A stretch of DNA of 52,500 bases, taken from Liolophura sinensis. Taxonomy: Eukaryota > Mollusca > Polyplacophora > Chitonida > Chitonidae. Of the stretch, positions 33,339-43,984 are shown piece by piece. The stretch lies in contig NC_088297.1 of NCBI RefSeq assembly GCF_032854445.1, forward strand, positions 1,221,139 to 1,273,638, in the 5' to 3' direction. Below the pieces are notes generated by a model. It saw only the letters and a list, made by a program, of their open reading frames with translations, ran no database searches and was not told the origin of the DNA. Each line of letters begins with the position of its first letter. Position 1 is the stretch's first letter. The translations under genes and the position numbers were made by a program.

Positions 33339-33881
33339 ATGGATTTGGAGATGTATACACAAAAGAAGTGGACGGCGCTTTTCAAGTTCATGAACTTCAG
33401 TCAAACCGGCAAGTTGACGTTTGCTGAAGTCATTGAGTATCCTGTCCAGCTTCTACGTGCAGGAAAAGTGGAACACGCCTTTGTTTTAGCGCGAGCTTAC
33501 AAAAAACACTGGGACTCCATCCTCGAAGTCCTTGGCAGACTCAAAGACGAGGCATCAGTGAGTCAGGGTGACTGGGTTAAGGCTCAAACTATTGTCAGCA
33601 AACAGGACTGGTACCTCAGAGAATTTATACCAACTGCTACAATGGCTTTTTTTGACATTATGGACATAGACAAAGACGGCACAATTAGTTTCGCGGAGTG
33701 GCGGGAGTACTACACGATGCAAGGAGTAAAAAGTGAGGAATTCATCCGCTCTACCTTCGCCAAGATGGATTTCAACAATGACGGCGTGATTTCGCGAAAG
33801 GAATTCGAGCATGCCCTGAAAGTGTACAATTCAAGACATGAACCAGGGAATGATTATTCGTTTTTGTACACTCTTGACTAG
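33339..33881 (+). CDS. EF-hand calcium-binding protein, copy C (SCP/calexcitin/aequorin-like)
   Basis: 180 residues in one exon. TTTTCCAG ends at 33338, directly before ATG; a start 66 bp further up would read through that pyrimidine tract and is rejected. EF1 loop 19-30 (NFSQTGKLTFAE) keeps Gly and the final Glu. EF2 (about 66-78) is degenerate, common in SCPs. EF3 109-120 (DIDKDGTISFAE) and EF4 144-155 (DFNNDGVISRKE) are canonical, so three sites could bind Ca2+. Conserved tryptophans at 11, 58, 79, 91 and 121 and the NDYSFLYTLD end recall the compact four-EF fold with a hydrophobic core seen in SCPs and photoproteins. No signal peptide or membrane segment, so cytosolic. It is about 89% identical to copy D (20 differences in 180 by hand count). 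AATAAA lies at 33969. The family is well supported; ligand and tissue role are unknown. Confidence 0.88.
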   Translation: MDLEMYTQKKWTALFKFMNFSQTGKLTFAEVIEYPVQLLRAGKVEHAFVLARAYKKHWDSILEVLGRLKDEASVSQGDWVKAQTIVSKQDWYLREFIPTATMAFFDIMDIDKDGTISFAEWREYYTMQGVKSEEFIRSTFAKMDFNNDGVISRKEFEHALKVYNSRHEPGNDYSFLYTLD

Positions 33882-33884
33882 ACG

Positions 33885-34605
33885 AAATGAATCGGAATGA
33901 AAGATGACCAAATGTTATATATACACGGCTGTGTATGCATAAAAGCGTACTTAAGGTAGTAAAATGACAATAAAACAACGTTATGTTTACACCTCTGTAT
34001 CGACAAAACAAATCAGACAGACTCTAGGTGAGCAAATGCTTTATGGAGGCGGCTGTGTATACAAAGTCCATAAAACGTACTTAAGGTAAATAAATGTTAT
34101 GTTGACCGCACTGTGTAGAGAAAATAAATCAGACAGACTCTAGGTGAGCAAATGCTTTATGGAGGCGGCTGTGTATACAAAGTCCATAAAACGTACTTAA
34201 GGTAATTAAATGTTATGTTGACCGCACTGTGTAGAGAAAATAAATCTGACAGACTCCAGGTGACCAAATGTTATATGGACACGGCCGTCTATACAAGTAA
34301 GTCCATAAAAACCTACTTAAGGTAATAAAATGTTATGTTGACAGCACTGTGTAGAGAAAATCAATCAGACAGGCTCTGGGTAATGAAATGTTTATGTTGA
34401 CACCAATGTGTAGACAAAATAAGTCAAACAGATCCTGGGTAAAGAAATAAATTAGGCTCTAGGTAATTAAATGATATGTTGACACTATTGTGTGTAGAAA
34501 ATAAATCAGACAGACTATGGTCAAAGTAATGTTATGTTGACAGCACTGTGTAGACAAAATAAATCAGACAGACTCTGGGTAAAGAAATGTTATGTTTACA
34601 CCACT
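33885..34605. repeat. 116-bp tandem repeat after copy C, about 6 units
   Basis: GACAGACTCTAGGTGAGCAA, ATGCTTTATGGAGGCGGCTG and AACGTACTTAAGGTAA recur; two units at 34016 and 34132 are almost identical. The first unit starts in the 3' UTR right after the stop codon. Copy D has only one unit (41800-41870), so this array grew after the C/D duplication. Confidence 0.88.
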
Positions 34606-35395
34606 CCCTTGGAGATGAGTAATCGCATTACGTAGGATTCAAACTGGGCATTCATTACTATTCATGTTACTTTTATTTTTTGTGTAGACGAAAATCAGCA
34701 GGATTCACACTAAGTATTTACTTACGCGTATAGCCATATCACTTTATTGTGTAGACGAATTTAGCGCTATTCCCATTAAGAATTAAGATGTATTCACGCC
34801 CTTATATTGTTTAGGCGACTTCAGCAGGAACCAGACCAAGTATTCACATGTATTCCTGTCACTACATAGTGAAGACGAATGGTGCAGGATTCACATTAGG
34901 TATTGATATACATGTATATCCATGACACTATATTTGTGTAGGCGAATTCAGCAGGATTCACACTAAGTATTCAGATGTATTCATGTCACTATGTAGTGTA
35001 GACAAATTATGTAGAATTCACACTCATTATTCGGATGTATCCATGGTATCCGCGGCCTTCGTGGCTCAGTTAGTTAGCGCCCTACCTCAGCGTAATGTAC
35101 CCGGAGCCTCTCACCAATGCGGTCACAGTGAGTTCACGTCCAGCTCATGCTGGCCGTACGTGGGAAGATCTGTCAACAGCCTGCGGATGGTTGTGGTATT
35201 TCCCCGGGTTCTGCCCGGTTTCTACCCACCATAATGCTGGCCGCTGTCGTATAAGTAAAATTTATTTGAGTACGGCGTAAAGCAACAATCAAATAAATAA
35301 ATGTATCCATGTTACTGTATAGTGTAGACGAATTATGCAGGATTCACATTCAGATGTATTCGTGTCTCTGTTTTGTACAGAAAAAAAAGATTTAT
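34606..35395. repeat. About 60-bp tandem repeat in the 3' flank of copy C
   Basis: The unit is GTGTAGACGAATTCAGCAGG followed by ATTCACACTAAGTATTCAGA and TGTATTCATGTCACTATAT. It recurs from about 34680 to 35370 and is split by a SINE-1 at 35046-35300. The same units follow copy D at 41850-42430. Confidence 0.88.
35046..35300 (+). repeat. SINE-1, full length, 11-bp target duplication
   Basis: The head GGCCTTCGTGGCTCAGTTAG holds an A-box-like TGGCTCAGTTAG; the B-box-like part is GAGTTCACGTCC. The core and 3' end are complete, ending CAATCAAATAAATAA. ATGTATCCATG flanks it exactly at 35035-35045 and 35301-35311. The same repeat unit after copy D is uninterrupted. Confidence 0.93.
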
Positions 35396-36709
35396 CCTCA
35401 TTAACTATGTCAGTATTAAGAAGACTATACATATGGAATTCACTTTTAAGCTTCTAATGAGAGCATTTCATTCTACTGAGTAGGTAGTTCAAATTCTCCC
35501 TGGATATTCAACTGTGAAGTGGAAGGTTTTCTTATGGCATTTGCTAGTGTGATGTGTGCTCATAAAAAAGCAAGCTATTCCACCAATAAATACTAAGGTT
35601 TGTGTGTGACGTGGCTGACAATGTGTTTCATATTGCACACCTTGGACTTCGGAGCATTTAATTCAATGAAAAACAAATCACACAGAAGTGAAAGGTAGTT
35701 TGAGATATCTAATGCCACAGGTGAAACAGGGTAAGTTGGACTCCATCACGGAAATCCAATGGTTAAGATGGTACAGACATTTAACATGTAGGGTAAAGTA
35801 CATATCGCCGCCATTGCTTTTAAAGTAGCTTTCTTTTTACCTGTTGGCAAATGTCTCATTAAATCATGTCAGGCGCGTTTTCACAAAGAGGTAAGCTATG
35901 TATGGATCACGGCTATGGGGGAACCCACCACTGACTTGGTTGTATACCGTACAGCCATAGCTGTCATCATTATCAAATTCATTCACCCGTAACGTAATGT
36001 TTGTCCTTAAGGCAAAAACAGGTCAATCGTGCATTAACACCGTAAAAAACTTTATTTTAGTTATATGGAGAATAAATAGACGGAATGTTTAATTTATTTT
36101 TTTTTACTGATTTGATCGTATGATACTGGTTGACCTTCCCACGTACTGCCTAGATTGTTTGAAACTATTTCTATAACATTGCTCTACTGGTGAACGAAAA
36201 CCGGAAAATCACTCGAAACTGTTCCCCACCTGAAAAAGGTCAACTGTCTCAGTTGCATTTCTTGCAGATGGCATGGCTGTGTTGCTCATCTTCCTCACGT
36301 AGGCGTACATATCCTTCACATGTATCAAAAGTAGAGCGGATTCCCTTGCTGTACATGTGTAAATGAGACGCACTCTCTTAGCACTCCTGAGCGCTCTCCA
36401 TAGCATCTCGTAATGTTAAATTTAGTACCTCTGCCCTCCAACAATCTGAGTCGAAGGAAAAGCAGCAATTTGAGCATTGGAGGTAAACAGTATGAGACCA
36501 TACGTTGTTAGACAATGATACAGGTTCTGGACTATGGAGATAAAAGCCCTAGGGAATGAGAATAATAGAGCTGAAAAACGAAAGTGGAATACAGATTATC
36601 AAAGATATAATCAGTAAGCATACCTATATAAAACGAAACAACCAACTCCTACTAGGGGCTATACTGCTATGATAACGAATGGCTGAGAACAAAATTGTAA
36701 ATCAATATA
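35396..36709. repeat. Segmental duplication C/D, 3' part of the C unit, no gene
   Basis: Nearly identical runs to the D unit, e.g. AGTTTGAGATATCTAATGCC and CAGACATTTAACATGTAGGG (35697-35790 versus 42740-42838), GCTATGTATGGATCACGGCT (35895 versus 42942), CTCAGTTGCATTTCTTGCAG (36248 versus 43654). The match runs on both sides of the Tc1 element. No open frame conserved between the two units suggests coding. Confidence 0.88.
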
Positions 36710-36970
36710 AACTCTGTCAAAAAAGAAACGCAACCCTTGTCTTTGGATATCAAAAATTCGTTCGAATAAAGTTATTGCTTCCAAACTAAATTTTAGCCAA
36801 ATGTAATGAAATTATACACGTTTTTAATGAAGATTACCATCCAAACAGCTGCCTTTTCTCTCCTAAGTGTATATTATTGCTTATGACGTCACAACGCATG
36901 GACTGACCCTGTTGACGTCGCACACAGAACCATTCATATGCAAATCATGTCAATGGCAGTTATAGTGTGG

Positions 36971-36990
36971 GGGTGTATAAAAGCCCATGT
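36971..36990 (+). promoter_or_regulatory. TATA box of the Tc1 transposase gene
   Basis: GTGTATAAAAGCCC lies about 60 bp upstream of the transposase ATG at 37039, a fitting distance for a short 5' leader inside the element. Confidence 0.55.
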
Positions 36991-37038
36991 GCTTTCGTAT
37001 TTTATTCATTCATTCGTCGACGAAATGCAGTCGGTAAA

Positions 37039-38046
37039 ATGCCACGACTGAGTGCTGCCGACCGAAATATCGCCATTGGTCGTCTTCAAGCCGGAGAAAG
37101 TTTTGGTACTATTGCATGACACCTAAATGTTCACAAAACAACGATATCCCGACTTTGGAGCCGTTACAACAACTGTAATTCGACCAACGATCGCCCGAGA
37201 AGTGGAAGGCCAAGAATCACGACCCCACTTCAAGATCGGTACATCCGGGTCCTTCACCTGCGTAATCGGCATGCCCTACCAACCGTGACTGCCACCCAAA
37301 TACCAGGTTTGAGGAGAGTGTCGGCTCAAACGATTAGGAACCGTCTGAAAGAAGCAGGTTTACGTGCCTGTAGACCAGTTGTTGGACTTGTACTACGCCC
37401 CTTACATCGACGCCTACGACTCAGGTGGTGCAACAACGTAAGGATATGGACTTTACAAAACTGGAGGCGCATCTGGTTTTCTGATGAATCCCGTTTTCTT
37501 TTGACACGTCACGACGGAAGACAGCGTGTGTATAGGAGGCGTCATGAACGCTTTGCGCCCATCTGCGTCCGGCAGGTGGACAGGTTTGGCGGAGGCAGTG
37601 TTATGGTTTGGGGAGCCATCTCGTACAACCAGAAATCAGACTTGGTGATCGTTCCAGGGAACCTGACAGCCCAACGTTACATCAACCACGTGTTACAGCC
37701 TCACCTTCTCCCGATTATTGACCGACAGACACAGCTTTTTCAACAGGACAACGCCAGGCCTCATACTGCACGTGCAACAATGAACTTTCTGCACGATTCC
37801 AACGTCAGTGTCTTGCCGTGGCCCTCTAAATTACCAGACCTCAACCCTATTGAACACCTGTGGGATACTCTGGATCGACACGTGCGTCAACGTCAGTCAC
37901 CGCCACAGACGCTTCAACAGCTCGCCGTTGCGTTACAGGAGGAGTGGAAGGCCATTCCCCAGGAGAGAATCCGGCGTCTTATCCGTTCTTGTCCAAGGAG
38001 ATGCCATGCAGTGATTGCAGCTCGTGGTGGCCATACGAGATACTGA
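37039..38046 (+). pseudogene. Tc1/mariner transposase with one premature stop (DD34E)
   Basis: The frame from ATG at 37039 to TGA at 38046 would give 335 residues, normal for Tc1 transposases, which cut and paste the element at TA sites. The N-terminal half is a helix-turn-helix DNA-binding region (RLSAADRNIAIGRLQAGES, then SRLWSRYN and GRPRITTP). The catalytic triad is present: the first Asp in WFSDESRF, the second in FQQDNARPH, and Glu in LPDLNPIEHLW, with exactly 34 residues between the second Asp and Glu. Codon 27 is TGA (37117-37119), in a position where CGA (Arg) would fit; the rest, 253 codons from the first later ATG (37285) to the stop, is open. A single change has silenced it, so the copy is young. 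A start at 37285 would lose most of the DNA-binding domain. Confidence 0.93.
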
Positions 38047-38242
38047 GGAAGACGCACCCTGGTGAGCAACGGGTGTCTATGAGATGACTTTTGAAAAGAC
38101 AGTTTTAAACATGACCATTTTCATTATTATTCTGCCAAATTTCTGACTTCTGTCTTCAATAAGAAAAAAGTTGTGCCGTCCTAAAACTAAATATTAAAAT
38201 CTCTAAAATACGGGGGTTTCGTTTCTTTTTTGACAGAGTTTA

Positions 38243-39190
38243 CCTTTGAAGACGAAATGATAAAAAAATACTTTTTCATAAATAAAATGCGTGTAATAGA
38301 TGTTGTAAAATGTGCTGATAAGCAGCAAGGAAACGCTGATGTCCACTGAAAGTTTGTTACCTGTGTATTGTTAGTCTGGAACTACATTTATTGCTCTGGC
38401 CACACTACTGATAGGTAAGTGCGCATGTAACATATATAGACCCACAAGACACTCCAAAGGCAGGGAAAATACCAAAATGATGTGTATGTATCAGATTGAA
38501 GAGGAGTGCAGAGGGTGACCTATTCAACATGTTGAAAACGACACTTTAATCTTTAGTTTATAGCCCGTCAGATAGGGAGAAATTGTAATATTTATTCATT
38601 TCATTTGGACTTCGTACTTAGGGTTATGTCACTTAGACGACGACTGCCGCTGCCACAGTGAGAGGAGAGCGGGTAGAGTCCAACTACATGTCACTGGAAG
38701 ACTTTCCCACATACGGCAACAGAGGAAGTCAGCATGAGCTGGGCTATCTCACAACGATGACGTTGGTCGAAACTTGTGAAAGATTAGAATAAACACTCGG
38801 CCTCCTGCTTTATGGTTAAACAATGGCCACCCTCCGTCATCAGCACAATACACAGTGCTTTTAAGTCAACAATGTATAAATTGGTTGTAAATTTCAGTCA
38901 GTTTATTTGTAAAACACATTTATTGGTAAATGATATGTCAAGTTCTAACAGTTGTAATATGTCTTATACATGAAATGTTACAAATTTACAGCTTCACATA
39001 TATGAGTGAAATATTTAGAGCTTCTAAATTTCCACTGAGAGCAGTGTTGACGGTGAAAGACGGCCTCTTGTCAATTTACTTCAGTTTGGGTTTTATTCTA
39101 ACTGCCCATGTAAATGCATAAATAGTAGCATTTTACACCCCCTTAGCACCATGGCTTAAGCAAGTATATGAAATACAAAATTAGGAAGGA
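38243..39190. repeat. Segmental duplication C/D, end of the C unit, no gene
   Basis: It continues to match the D unit: GCAGCAAGGAAACGCTGATG (38322 versus 44375), GGAACTACATTTATTGCTCT (38378 versus 44427), TTACAAATTTACAGCTTCAC (38978 versus 44918). The match to D stops near 39040. The next 110 bp (39057-39165) instead match 51813-51925. Confidence 0.8.
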
Positions 39191-39193
39191 ATC

Positions 39194-39285
39194 ATGCAAA
39201 GAGAAGCAAGTAACTGTTTTGATTTTACGTTGAAATCAGCAAGGAATGTTCTAGGCCAATGAATGAAATCAGTATATAAGGGGGG
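39194..39285 (+). promoter_or_regulatory. Possible promoter of EF-hand copy D
   Basis: ATGCAAAG at 39194, CCAAT at 39255-39259 and TATATAAGG at 39273-39281 lie in the same order as ATGCAAAG and TATATAAGG upstream of copy C (30011, 30115). The distance to the proposed non-coding exon (ending 40379) is about 1 kb longer than in C because sequence including a 37-bp array lies between. Confidence 0.4.
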
Positions 39286-39439
39286 TATAACGCCAGCGTA
39301 TATGTTATCAACAATCAATACATGTATCTCAGTAGCTGTTCAGTTGCAACTGTTTTCATGGCTGTACAGGGTAGGAGATAGGAGACGTATAACATTACAC
39401 CATGATTTCCGTAATATCAGGTGGTTCCGTCAACATACA

Positions 39440-39870
39440 TGTAGACAACAAAAACAACAAGATCATATCACCCAGCAAGCAGAAACAGAAACAACAAAAT
39501 CATTTCATCCCACAAGCAGAAAGAGAAACAAGATCATATAACCCAACAAGAGGAAACAGAAATAAGATCATGTCAGCTAACAAGCAGAAACAGAAAGAAC
39601 AAGATCATATCAGCCAACAAGCAGAAACAGAAACAACAAGATCATATCAGCCAACAAGCAGAAGCAAAAACAAGAATATCATACCAGCCAACAAGCAGAA
39701 ACAGAAACAACAAGATCATATTAGTCAACAGGCAGAAACACAGACGACAAGATCATATCAGCCAACAAGAGGAAACAGAAATAACAAGATCATATCAGCC
39801 AACAAGAGAAAACAGAAACAACAAGATTATTTCAGCCAACAAACAGGAACAGAAACAATAAAAAACATTC
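39440..39870. repeat. Minisatellite, 37-bp unit, about 11 copies
   Basis: The unit is AGATCATATCAGCCAACAAG followed by CAGAAACAGAAACAACA; it recurs exactly 37 bp apart at 39602 and 39639. It is almost free of stops on the + strand, so a 159-codon frame rich in Q, K, T and N spans it. That is best explained by the repeat and not by a gene. Confidence 0.9.
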
Positions 39871-40269
39871 CTCAAAGGTAGAAGAAAGTATAACTAAAAT
39901 GGCATAAACTCATTTACTATGAACTATAGTTATTCAGATACACAGAAGATTAGGTCCAACAAAGGTCCGTCCGTTTTCGTTCACTCACAAAACTGGACCC
40001 CTTTAATATCTATTCACTCTTTGTACTATTTGTGTATCAATTTTGCGTGACCGGTATGCAAGCTTTGGGTATCCAGATCACACGAACGGGTACAACCACC
40101 ATGAACCTTTTTCATTATACAAAAAGAAGTTAATTTGTAACACCTTGGGTCTGTATCATTTTTTTACATGTACAGCTCAGTTCTTTAGCTCGGTTTTACG
40201 ACCGTTTGAAGACCTTTTGCCTAACCAGCGGTGCACATCGGATAGAAAAGCGTACTTTTAAGCATCAGT
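39871..40269. other. Non-coding stretch, nothing recognised
   Basis: Between the 37-bp array and the conserved upstream block of copy D. No repeat or coding signal. Confidence 0.4.
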
Positions 40270-40700
40270 TAACATGAGTTCACGATAAAAAGCTAACCGC
40301 ATTATACTTCTCGACACCTGACGATACAGTTTATGTTTGGCGCGTTGAAATTCTACCATTACCTTTGAGGTTTGTGTATTTTCTGTTTTCATTTTCATAA
40401 TATATACCTCAATCTATAACATTTTCTAGCAGCGTGTCTATCCCTGGTGAGGTGCAGCTTGTGTGTTTCCTATACCTTGTATATACCTTCTCACTCAATT
40501 CTCACTGTAGAGGTACCTATGTAGCCTGCTTTTATTTTTTGCATATGTCACCCATATTTAGCTATTTGCAGTTTTGTTCTAACCACATATTTGCGAAGCT
40601 ATTGTAAAAGACATTACCCACCCGTTGTCCAGAATGCCACCCGCTTTTAAATACCAGTATTAATGACGTCCTCAGATACCTTGCGTTCCTGTTGTTACCA
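40270..40700 (+). promoter_or_regulatory. Upstream block of copy D: putative non-coding exon end, repeat remnant, CRE-like site
   Basis: 40288-40379 matches the proposed first exon of copy C, including CGACACCTGACGATACAGTT and the donor GAG|GTTTGT at 40380. At 40425-40525 a single decayed unit of the 100-bp repeat is visible (CTAGCAGCGTGTCTATCCCT, GGTGAGGTGCAGCTTGTG). TGACGTCC lies at 40664-40671. The order of parts is the same as in the C unit. Confidence 0.45.
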
Positions 40701-41253
40701 AGCTTATGGAGCTCAAAAGTGTGAATAAGAAAAACTGCTCTGGCAATATTTTCCAGATAAAAAAATGGTAGTCCAATATATGAATGTATAAATCAGATGG
40801 TACTGCGTGTTGCTACCAAAAGTCAAGTTTGGTAGTAAATTCGATTGGTTTTAAGGAGAGCTGAATATTGATGATATATTAAAATGTATGTACATTATAT
40901 GTATGTACACTTGGGATTTTATGTCGGAAAAAATTAAAAAAAAAACAGACTGTAGCAGAGTGGCCTGTCCTCGGTGAGGTGTTGCGCTTTCCTCTGATCG
41001 ATACCGGATTTTTTTTAAAGTTTTAGCAGGATTTCTCCTCCCTAAAATCTGAAATAGACCAGAAGCTTCTCCCCTCTTGAGAAGGCCTTAAAATTATGTA
41101 ATTTTTTTTCATTTGTGGTTGTTTTTTCTTTAACAACTCACCAAAATATCTTCAGAGTGTATCATTTAAATGCCCTTTTTACTTATTTATTCACTTTTTT
41201 GCTTACTCAATGTGTTCCCTTGGTATAACGTCTACCTTTCCCACATTTCCTAG
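40701..41253 (+). other. Presumed 5' intron of copy D, 3' part
   Basis: AT-rich, ending in a pyrimidine tract and CCACATTTCCTAG directly before the copy D ATG. No SINE, in contrast to copy C. Confidence 0.45.
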
Positions 41254-41796
41254 ATGGATTTGGAGATGTATATACAAAAGAAGTGGACGGCGCTTTTCAA
41301 GTTCGCAAACTTCAGTCAAACCGGCAACTTGACTTTTGCTGAACTCATTGAGTATCCTGTCCAGCTTCTACGTGCCGGAAATGTGGAACACGCCTTTGTT
41401 TTAGCGCGAGCTTACAAAAAGCATTGGGACTCCATCCTCGAGGCCCTGGGCAAACCTAAAGACGAGGCGTCAGTGGGTCAGGATGACTGGGTTAAGGCTC
41501 AAACTATTGTCAGCAAACAGGATTGGTACCTAAGAGAACTAATACCAACTGCTACAATGGCCTTTTTGGACATTATGGACACAGACAAGGACGGCACAGT
41601 TAGTTTCGCGGAGTGGTGGAAGTATTACACGATGCAAGGAGTAAAAAGTGAGGAATTTATCCGCTCTACCTTCGCCAAGATGGATTCCAACAATGACGGC
41701 GTGATTTCGCGAAAGGAGTTCGAGCATGCCTTGAAAGTTTACTGTACACGGCACGAACCAGGGAATGATTATTCGTTTTTGTACAATCTTGACTAG
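41254..41796 (+). CDS. EF-hand calcium-binding protein, copy D (SCP/calexcitin/aequorin-like)
   Basis: 180 residues in one exon; acceptor AG at 41252-41253 abuts the ATG. EF1 19-30 (NFSQTGNLTFAE), EF3 109-120 (DTDKDGTVSFAE) and EF4 144-155 (DSNNDGVISRKE) keep the Ca2+ ligands; EF2 is degenerate. It ends NDYSFLYNLD. It differs from copy C at about 20 positions, none in the ligand positions of EF3 or EF4. Two changes are notable: Arg122-Glu123 of EF3's exit helix is Trp-Lys (EWWKYY), and Asn164-Ser165 is Cys-Thr, giving the protein a cysteine near its C-terminus. The start, length and frame are intact, so the copy is probably expressed. The cytosolic Ca2+-binding role is inferred from the family. 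Confidence 0.88.
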   Translation: MDLEMYIQKKWTALFKFANFSQTGNLTFAELIEYPVQLLRAGNVEHAFVLARAYKKHWDSILEALGKPKDEASVGQDDWVKAQTIVSKQDWYLRELIPTATMAFLDIMDTDKDGTVSFAEWWKYYTMQGVKSEEFIRSTFAKMDSNNDGVISRKEFEHALKVYCTRHEPGNDYSFLYNLD

Positions 41797-42435
41797 ACGA
41801 AATCAATCGGACTGTCTCAAGGTGACCAAATGCTTCGTGGGCTTTTTTGTGTAGACAAAATAAGCAGGATTAACACTAAGTAATCTCATACACGTATATC
41901 CATGTCACTTTATAGTGTAGACGAATTTAGCAGTATCCCCATTAACAATTCAGATGTATTCAAGCCATTATATTGTGTAAACAAACTAAGCAGGAAACAC
42001 TATTTTTCAGATGTCTTCATGTCACTATGCAGTGTAGACGAATGATGCAGAATTCACACTCAGTGTTCAGAGGTATATTTATATATTCACGTCACTATAT
42101 AGTGTAGACGAAATCTGCAGGATTCACACTATGTAGTGGCATACATGTACATCCATATCATTATCAAATGAAAACAAACTATGCAGAAGTCATACAAAAA
42201 ATTCAGATGTATTCATGTCCGTATATTGTGTAAACGATTTATGCAGGATTCACGCATAGTATTCATGTCACAAAATAGTGTAGATGAAATCAGCAAGATT
42301 CACACTAAGAATTCATGTACATGTATATTCATGTCACTATATTGTGTAGATGAATTCAGCAGGGGTCACACAAAGTATTCAGATATATTCATGTCACTAT
42401 ATTGTACACAAAAACTAAATAAGATTTATCCTCAT
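41797..42435. repeat. 3' flank of copy D: one 116-bp unit, then the 60-bp array
   Basis: After one unit of the 116-bp type, about nine units of GTGTAGACGAA-type 60-bp repeat follow (GCAGGATTCACACTA, TATTCATGTCACTATAT). The number and order differ from the C unit, so both arrays changed after the duplication. Confidence 0.85.
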
Positions 42436-43023
42436 TAACTATGTCAATATTCAGAAGACGATTTATATAGAATTCACTTTGAAACTTCAGATAAGAGCAT
42501 TTCATTTTACTGAGTAGGTAGTTTAAATTCTCCCTGGATATTCAGTTGTGAGGTGGAAGGTTTTATTATGGTATTTTCTAGTGTGATGTGTACTCATGAA
42601 AATAAATAAGCTATTTCACCAATAAATACTAAGGTTTGTGTGTGACGTGACTGACAATTTCTTTTATATTGCACACCTTGGACTTCGAAGACTTTAAGGC
42701 ATTTAATTTAATGAAAAACAGATCACACAGAAGTGAAAGGTAGTTTGAGATATCTAATGCCACAGGTGAAACAGGGTAAGTTGGATTCAATCACGGAAAT
42801 CCAATGGTTAAGATGGTGCAGACATTTAACATGTAGGGTAAAGTACATATCGCCGCCATTGCTTTTAAAGTAGCTTTCTTTTTACCTGTTGGCAAATGTC
42901 TCATTAAATCATGTCAGGCGCGTTTTCACAAAGAGGTAAGCTATGTATGGATCACGGCTATGGGGGAACCCACCACTGACTTGGTCGTACACCGTACTGC
43001 CATGGCTGTCATCATTATCAAAT

Positions 43024-43550
43024 TCATTCACTCGTGACCTAACGTTTGTCCTTAAGGCAAAAAAAGGTCAGTGGTGCATTAACACAGCCAAAAACTTTAC
43101 TTTGGTTATATGGAGAATAAACAGATGGAATGTTTAATTTACTTTTTTTTTAATGATTTGATCGCATATTGCTGGCTGACCTGCAAAATCAGTTCAGTTG
43201 AAACCTACAGTAAGAATGTAGGTTTTCTTGTTTACAAGTGGAATAAAATGAAGGATTGTTTTATTTATTTATTTATTTACTTAATTGATTGGTGTTTTAC
43301 TCCGTACTCAAGAATGTTTCACTTATAAGTTGTCGGCCACCATTATGGTGGAAGGAAACCGGGCGAAAGCAGAGCGATACCCACGGGTTTCATTCACCCG
43401 TGACCTAACGTTTGTCCTTAAAACCAGAACAGGTCAGTCGTGCATTAAGACAGTAAAAAAGTTCATTTTGGTTATATGGAGGATAAACAAACGGAATGTG
43501 TGATTTATTATTTTTTTTACTGATTTAATGACATCTTGCTGGCTGACCTG
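43024..43550. repeat. Local direct duplication flanking a SINE-1 in the D unit
   Basis: The phrase TTCATTCACTCGTGACCTAA, CGTTTGTCCTTAA, GTTATATGGAGAATAAACA and GCTGGCTGACCTGC at 43021-43182 recurs at 43388-43550 with few changes. A SINE-1 piece lies between. The C unit has one copy (35981-36140). Confidence 0.85.
43262..43387 (-). repeat. SINE-1 3' part, reverse orientation
   Basis: TTATTTATTTATTTACTTAA, TTGATTGGTGTTTTACTCCG and TACTCAAGAATGTTTCACTT are followed by half the core. It breaks off at CGATACCCACGGG, exactly where the second copy of the local duplication begins. Confidence 0.85.
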
Positions 43551-43984
43551 CCCACGTACGGCCTAGATTGTTTGAAACTATAACATTGCTCTACTGGTGA
43601 ACGGAAACTGGAAAATCACTCGAAACTATTCCCCACCTGAAAAAGGTAAACTGTCTCAGTTGCATTTCTTGCAGCTGGCATGGCTGTGTTGCTCATCTTC
43701 CTCACGTAGGCTTACATATCCTGCACATGTATCAAACCTAGTGGGGATTCCCTCGCTGTACATGTGTGAATGAGACGCACTCTCCTAGCACTCCGCAGCG
43801 CTCTCCATAGCATCTTGTAATGTTAAATTTAGCGCCTCTGTCCTCCAAATATCTGAGTCGAAGGAAAAGCAACAATTTGAGCATTGGAGGTAAACAGTAT
43901 TAGACCATATGTTGTTAGACAAGAGTACAGGTTCTGGACTAATGTCAAGACTTGGATAAGGATAATAGGAGTTAAAAATGAGGC

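Larger units (their letters stand above)
36710..38240 (+). mobile_element. Tc1/mariner-type DNA transposon, 1531 bp
   Basis: Perfect 21-bp terminal inverted repeats, starting AACTCTGTCAAAAAAG, lie at 36710-36730 and 38220-38240. A TA dinucleotide flanks each end (36708-36709, 38241-38242), the standard TA target duplication of this superfamily. It carries one transposase frame on the + strand. In the D unit the matching site reads AAATCGATGTACCTATG with a single TA and no element. Confidence 0.96.

Noticed and set aside
39402-39881. 159-codon Q/K/T/N-rich frame
   Set aside because: It coincides with the 37-bp minisatellite, and changes between units do not favour silent sites by eye.
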